From: Moringa oleifera
Taxonomy: Eukaryota; Streptophyta; Magnoliopsida; Brassicales; Moringaceae
Direction: 5' to 3'
Length of the DNA stretch: 64,000 nucleotides
Assembly: GCA_021397835.1 (NCBI GenBank)
Contig: JAJFZO010000028.1
Span: 496,001-560,000, forward strand
Part shown: positions 58,901 through 64,000 of the stretch, piece after piece
How positions within the stretch are numbered: position 1 is the stretch's first letter
Layout of the letters: each line of letters begins with the position of its first letter
Program-made: the position numbers and the translations under genes
Notes under the pieces: generated by a model
Seen by the model: the letters and a program-made list of their open reading frames with translations, nothing else
The model's database searches: none
What the model was told of the DNA's origin: nothing

Positions 58901-61900
58901 CCTAAACTCTAACCATAACACTAAAACCTTACTCTAAACTCAAAACCATAAAGTCAAGATCTTAAACCTTTAATTCTAGAGCCAAGACCTTAAACCCTAA
59001 ACCTTACCCTTAAAACCCAAGACCTTAAACCCTAAACCCAACCTTAACCCTTAAAATGTAAATCCTTAATCAAAGACCTTAGACCCTAAAACTCTAGAAC
59101 CATAAAACCTAGATCCTAGACCTGAAACTCTAGGCCTTAAACCTTAAAACCTTTAACCCTAGACCCTTGACCCTAGCCCCTCAATCTTAGACCTTAAACC
59201 GTAGACCCATAAAATCATAAAATCATAACACCCTAAACCTTAAAATGCTAGATCCTAGATCTTAAAACCATAGGCCTTAAAACCTTAAACCTCTAAAATA
59301 ATAAGCATTAGAGCCAAAAACCTTAGACTTTGAAACCATAGATCCTAAAACCCTAGACTTTAGATGATAGACCTTAGACCTTAGACCTTGGACTAAGATC
59401 CTAAACTCAAGACCCTAGACCTTAAACCGAAAACCCTAGATCTTAGATCCTAGACGCTAGACCTTACGACACTTGACACTAAACCCTAGACCCTAGAACC
59501 TTAAACCTTGGACTTAAGACTCTAGACCTTAAAACTCCTATACTCTAAACCCTAAACTCTTATGCTCTATAGAATTTAAACTCTAGATTCTACACCCTCA
59601 CCTAAAACACTAGAACTTTAAAACCTAAAACCAAGATCCTAGATCTTAAACCCTAGGCCCTAAAACTTAGACCCAAGATCCTAAACTCTAAACTTTTGGA
59701 CCCTAAACCTTAAACCTTAACCTAGAACTCTAGAGCCCAAGAACCAATACCTAAGATCCTAGACTAAACCTCAGACCTTAGACTCTAGACACTACTTTAG
59801 ACACTAAATCCATGACCATAGTTAGTAGACCATAAATCTTAGATGTCGTAGACCTTAAAACCTAAAAACTCAAAACCTAGACCATAGACCCAAGACACAA
59901 GACCTTGGACCTTAAAACACTAGACCATAGACCCAAGATACTAGACTTTGGACCTTAAAACACTAGACCATAGACCTTGAACCTTAAAACATTAGACCTT
60001 CGACCCTGAACCCTAAAATCCTGAACCTTAAACCTAGATCCTAAAACATTAAAACGTTTAAACCTAAAAACCTTAAAACCTAGAACCTAAGATCCTAGAC
60101 TAAACCTTAGACCCTAGATCTAGACACTAAATCCTTGACCATAGTTAGTAAACCACAGATCTTAGACATCCCAGACCCTAAAACCCTAAAACTTAAAACC
60201 TAGACCATAGACCTAAGATGCTAGACCTTGGACCTTAAACACTAGACTGTCAACATTAGACCTTGGATCCTAAACCCTTGAATTTTGAACCCCAAACCTA
60301 GATCCTAAAACATTGAAACCTTTAAACCCAAAAACCTTAGAACCTAGACTCTAAAACCTAGATATTAGACCCAAAATTCTTAGACCCTAGACACTAGATC
60401 CTTAACCATAGTCAATAAACCGCAGATTTTAGACATCATAGACCTTAAAACCATAACACTAAAATCTTAGACCATAAACCTAAGATGTTAGACCTTGGAC
60501 CTTAAAACACTAGACTGTCAATACTAGACCTTGGACCCTAAACCCTAGAATCCTGAACCCTAAACCTAGATCTTAAAACATTGAAACCTTTAAACCAAAA
60601 ACCTTAGAACCTAGACATTAGACTCGAAATTCTTAGACCCTAGACCCAAGACATTAGATCCTTAACCATAGTCAGTAGAGCGCAGATCTTTGACGTCATA
60701 GACATTAAAACCCACCCTAATACTCAAAACTTAGACCATAGACCCAAGACGCTAGATCTTGGACCTTAAAATAGTAGACTATCAACACTAGACCGTGGAC
60801 CTAAACCCTAGAATCTTGAACCTTAAACCTAGATCCTAAAACATCGAATCCTTTAAACTTGAAAACCTTAGAATCTAGACTCTAGAACCTAGACATTAGA
60901 CCCTAAAATCCTAGAACACTAAGACCTAGACCTTAGGCCTTTGACTACCTAAACTCTATACCCTAGACCTTTGACCCTAAATTTTGACCTTAGACCCTAG
61001 ATCCTGAACCTTAGAACTAGAATAATAGACCCTAAACCCTAGACCCTATGCCTTAGACACTAAGGCTTAGACTTGGACCTTAGACCATAATTCTTAAATA
61101 ATAAACTCATAAACCTTAGACCTTAATTGCTAAACCTTAGATCTTGGATCCTAAACCTTAGACATTAGACCCTAGACCTTAAACACTTAAACCATAGACC
61201 TAAGATTCTAGACCTTGACACTAAACCTTAAATCCTAGCCTAGACCCCAAACCATAAACCTAAACATTATAACCTTAACCAATACCTTAAATCCTAAATC
61301 TTCGACCCTAAACCCTAGACCCAACCCTACCTTAGATCATTGACCTTAAAACCTAAGACCCTAACCTTAAAACCCTACCTTTAAAATCTAGACCCTAGAA
61401 CCTAAAAGACTGAAACCTAAAACCCTAAAACCTAAAACCCTAAAACCTATAACATAACTCGTAGAACCTACACCTTAAACTCTAAACCCTATACACAAAA
61501 ATCATAAAACTCTAAAACCCTAAAACTTTAAAACCTAATAACCCTAAAACATTAAACACTCAACCATAAACCCTATTATTTCGTAGACCTTAGACCCAAA
61601 AACCTTGAACACATATACTATAGGTCCTATGCCTTAAAACACAAGATCTTAAACCCTAAATCATAAAACCCTAGTACCAAAAACCCTAAAATTTAAAACT
61701 CAAACCTTAGATCTTAGACCTTAAAACCCTAGACTCTAGACCTTAGACCTTAAAACCCTAAAACCCTAAAACTATAGACTTAGACCCTAAAATCATAAAC
61801 CCTAGAGCTTAAAGCTGAAACCTTAAAACTTTTGACCCTGAAACCTAAAACCTAGACCCTAAACCATAAACTCTTAACCATACACCTTGAACCTTAGACC

Positions 61901-62220
61901 TTGTACCTTGGATCCTAAACCCTAGTTCTTAGACCCTAAAACCAAAATCTTAACACTAAAATCCTTCTCCTAAACCATAAACTCTATACCTTAAAATCTA
62001 CAAAGCATTAAACCTTAGACTCAAGCCCTAGACCCCAGACTGAAAAACTTAGACCCTAAACCTTAGGCCATAGGGCCCTCGATCTTAGACCCTAACCTCA
62101 GACCTTAGACCTTAAAATTTAGACCAAAAGCCTAAACCCTTGACCTTAGATCCTAAAACCTAAATCCTCGACCCTAGTCCCTATACCTAAACCTAGACCT
62201 TAAACCCTAAATAAGAATAC
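56000..62220. repeat. Degenerate interstitial telomere-like array (CCCTAAA type)
   Basis: About 6.2 kb consists almost entirely of 6-8 bp words related to the plant telomere heptamer CCCTAAA (for example CCCTAAACCCTAGACCTTAA), with G rare on the plus strand. Short perfect tandem runs survive (AAACCCTAAAACC near 61,420; CTAAACCCTAGACC near 57,060). Many units have drifted to CCTAGAC, CTTAGAC and CCTTAAA. The C-rich strand is on plus throughout, the orientation expected if a telomere had lain to the left. Larger repeats of about 300-400 bp are also visible at about 59,750-60,900. No genes. Confidence 0.9.
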
Positions 62221-62710
62221 AAAAGAACCACAAAAGACAGATAAGAAAAAATGAACTACTGAATTAAAGATAATCAAAAAATAGAGAAAATATGCTGAAA
62301 AAGAGATCATAAAATAAGAACAAAAAAAAAAAGCTAAGCATAAGAACCAAAAAAAAAACTTTAAAAATTACAAAAATAAATAAACAAAAAAAATGACAAC
62401 AAAGAACATAAAATGACCCTAGATCCTAAAACCTAAACCCTCGACCCTAGATCATAAAACTTAAACCCTTGACCTTAGTGCCTAGGCCTTAAACTCTACA
62501 CGACAAATACAAAAGAACCACGAGGACAAATAAGAACAAAAATAAACTACAGAATTAAAGATTATCTAGAAAATAGAAAAAATATGCTAAAAGAGAGATC
62601 ATAAAATAAGAACAAACAAAAAAGAAAGACAAGCATTAGAAAAAAAGAGCAACCCAAAAAATTACAAAAATTAAAAATAAAAACAAAAAAACACACATGA
62701 CAACAAAGAA
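62140..62710. repeat. Two composite units: telomere-like piece plus A-rich piece
   Basis: TAGATCCTAAAACCTAAA..CCTCGACCCTAG (62,149 and 62,420) is followed in each case by ATACAAAAGAACCAC (62,217 and 62,508). GAATTAAAGAT, then GAGATCATAAAATAAGAACA, come next. The offset is about 270-292 bp. This is the transition from the telomere-like array to the A-rich block. Confidence 0.8.
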
Positions 62711-63480
62711 CATAACAAGAACACATAGCAAAGAAGAAACAAAATATTAAAAAAATTAAAATAATACAAAAAGAAAAAAAAAAGAGAAAGAAAGAAACAA
62801 TAATGTAGAACTAGTACGAAAACAGATAATAAGACCCAAGCAAAAAGAAATAAAGTAAAAATAGTATAGAAATCGCGTGCAAAAGAACAAAAAAATAATA
62901 ATAAACACAAAGACAACACAAAAATAAGCACAAAAATAAATAACTGAGAACAAATACAAAAGTAAAAAACATAAAATAGAAAATAAGTTCAAGAATTGAG
63001 TATAAAACAAAATACAAAAAAAGCAAGCACAAGGACATAAAAATAGAAAATAGATACAAGAACAAAGGATAACCAAACAACAATAGCAACATCATAGAAT
63101 AAATACAAAAAAATGAACAAAAAAACTTAAAACAAACAAAAGCAAAATAATAGAGAACAAGCATGAAAACAAAGAAGAAAGAATAGAGGATAAGTGTAAG
63201 CACTAAAAAGAAGGAAATAATAGTATAGACATAATAACAAAGAAGAAACACAAAAACAAAAAACAAGCAAAAAAACTAAAAAAAAGCACCAGCTACAAAA
63301 TACAAAACTAATAGAGACTAAGTATAAAAGAAATAAAATAAAGATAAACACAAAAGTAAGGAACAAAGAACAAGCATAAAAATAAAATAGGAGATAAAAA
63401 CATAAAACAAAAATAATGAACAAGGATAAAAGGCAAGTAAAAAAGCAACTATAATAACGATAGACAAAACATAAAATTAC
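62710..63480. repeat. A-rich low-complexity block
   Basis: Dominated by AACAAA, AATAAA and AGCACAA words. Overlapping minus-strand frames of 86-151 codons consist nearly only of Phe, Leu, Tyr, Val, Cys and Ser and are expected from composition. They are not genes. Confidence 0.75.
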
Positions 63481-64000
63481 ATAATGGAAAAATAGCTACT
63501 TATCTACACAACTACATCCCTTTGTTAGCCATATTGATTAACTATAATTCTTTATTTAAGCAATGATTATTTAAGATCTTACAAAAAATTAAATAAATAA
63601 ATTTTTGGTGCATCCTTAGCAACGTTCAAGGTATCTGCCCTATCATTTCTCTCACACCTTTAGTCACATCTAATAGCTTCAAAAATACTTCATTATCCAT
63701 ATGAAACTTTTAGGACCAATAATAAAAGGAATCATAATTAGGACTACTAACCTTTCTTTCGCTTTTAGTCTGCCTAAGCCTAATACTATGACAAGAACTC
63801 AATAAGCATATCAAATATATATAGCAAAAGAATAAAAAGGAATCATAACATAAAATAAGTTACTCAATCAAACCTATGCTCACTATCTCATCAAAAGTGT
63901 AATGGTTGAACATTAAAAGTCATAATCCCAAAATGTTAAATCTTAACAACAATTCTCCATTTGCTGACTTGCCTATTTGTTCCCATTATCAACTATGTTA
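63481..64000. other. Unrecognised end of window
   Basis: Balanced AT-rich DNA without an open frame or repeat that I can identify. It might be an intron or the flank of a gene to the right. Confidence 0.35.

Noticed and set aside
56000..62220. A CRISPR-like or coding array in the short-repeat tract
   Set aside because: Repeat words are 6-8 bp telomere derivatives without spacer structure, in a plant nuclear context.
62671..63423. Overlapping minus-strand frames up to 151 codons looking like multi-pass membrane proteins
   Set aside because: They are built almost only from Phe, Leu, Tyr, Cys, Val and Ser, because the plus strand is A-rich simple sequence. There is no motif, splice or promoter context.
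1..64000. tRNA, rRNA or other structured RNA genes
   Set aside because: I scanned for tRNA A/B-box pairs and rRNA-like conserved strings by eye and saw nothing convincing. A covariance-model search would be needed to exclude them.

Overview
This window is nuclear DNA of a flowering plant, most likely a eudicot. The evidence is plant-type gene fragments with GT-AG introns, plant transposon families (Ty3/gypsy, L1-type LINE, PIF/Harbinger) and a long degenerate array of the plant telomere heptamer CCCTAAA. I see no intact gene. It is an AT-rich, repeat-dense region where pieces of at least seven ordinary plant genes have been copied, shuffled and broken. Gene names come from recognising protein motifs by eye; no search was run.

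Layout. 1-835: decayed Ty3/gypsy integrase. 865-5,560: copy 1 of a segmental duplication whose second copy lies at about 41,475-45,385; each copy holds a promoter-like region plus the first exon of a putative HAD/CTD-phosphatase-like gene, and no later exon is recognisable. 5,893-6,616: a second duplicated block (partner 27,114-27,854) that ends in a perfect 19-bp fold-back. 6,868-8,440: dead LINE reverse transcriptase. 10,030-11,190: dead PIF/Harbinger transposase. 11,640-18,620: very T-rich degenerate tandem arrays, split by an LTR-like stretch (13,970-16,200) with hairpin repeats.

19,160-35,050 is the most striking part: a mosaic of exon fragments, mostly with introns and splice sites kept. 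In order these are a minus-strand ankyrin/CCCH zinc-finger pseudogene; 3-hydroxyisobutyrate dehydrogenase exons joined to SMN-like (YG-box) exons in three tandem units of about 2.0 kb (20,756-26,798); AAA-ATPase N-part exons; a fourth HIBADH fragment; TIC110 exons; AAA-ATPase domain exons; and a homomeric acetyl-CoA carboxylase exon. Retained introns mean capture of genomic DNA rather than mRNA, as Helitrons or Pack-type elements do, but I could not identify element ends. Shared premature stops show the SMN-like part was already dead when the unit was tandemly amplified.

35,050-56,000 is mostly unrecognised AT-rich DNA with the second HAD-exon copy, a 50-bp tandem repeat (about 45,518-45,705), a 1.7-kb tandem duplication (about 47,570-50,870) and inverted pieces of the T-rich repeat (50,880-52,690). 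56,000-62,220 is about 6.2 kb of degenerate telomere-like repeat, grading through composite units into A-rich simple DNA (62,700-63,480). The fragments are not expected to work together; the window records duplication and decay rather than a functional gene set.
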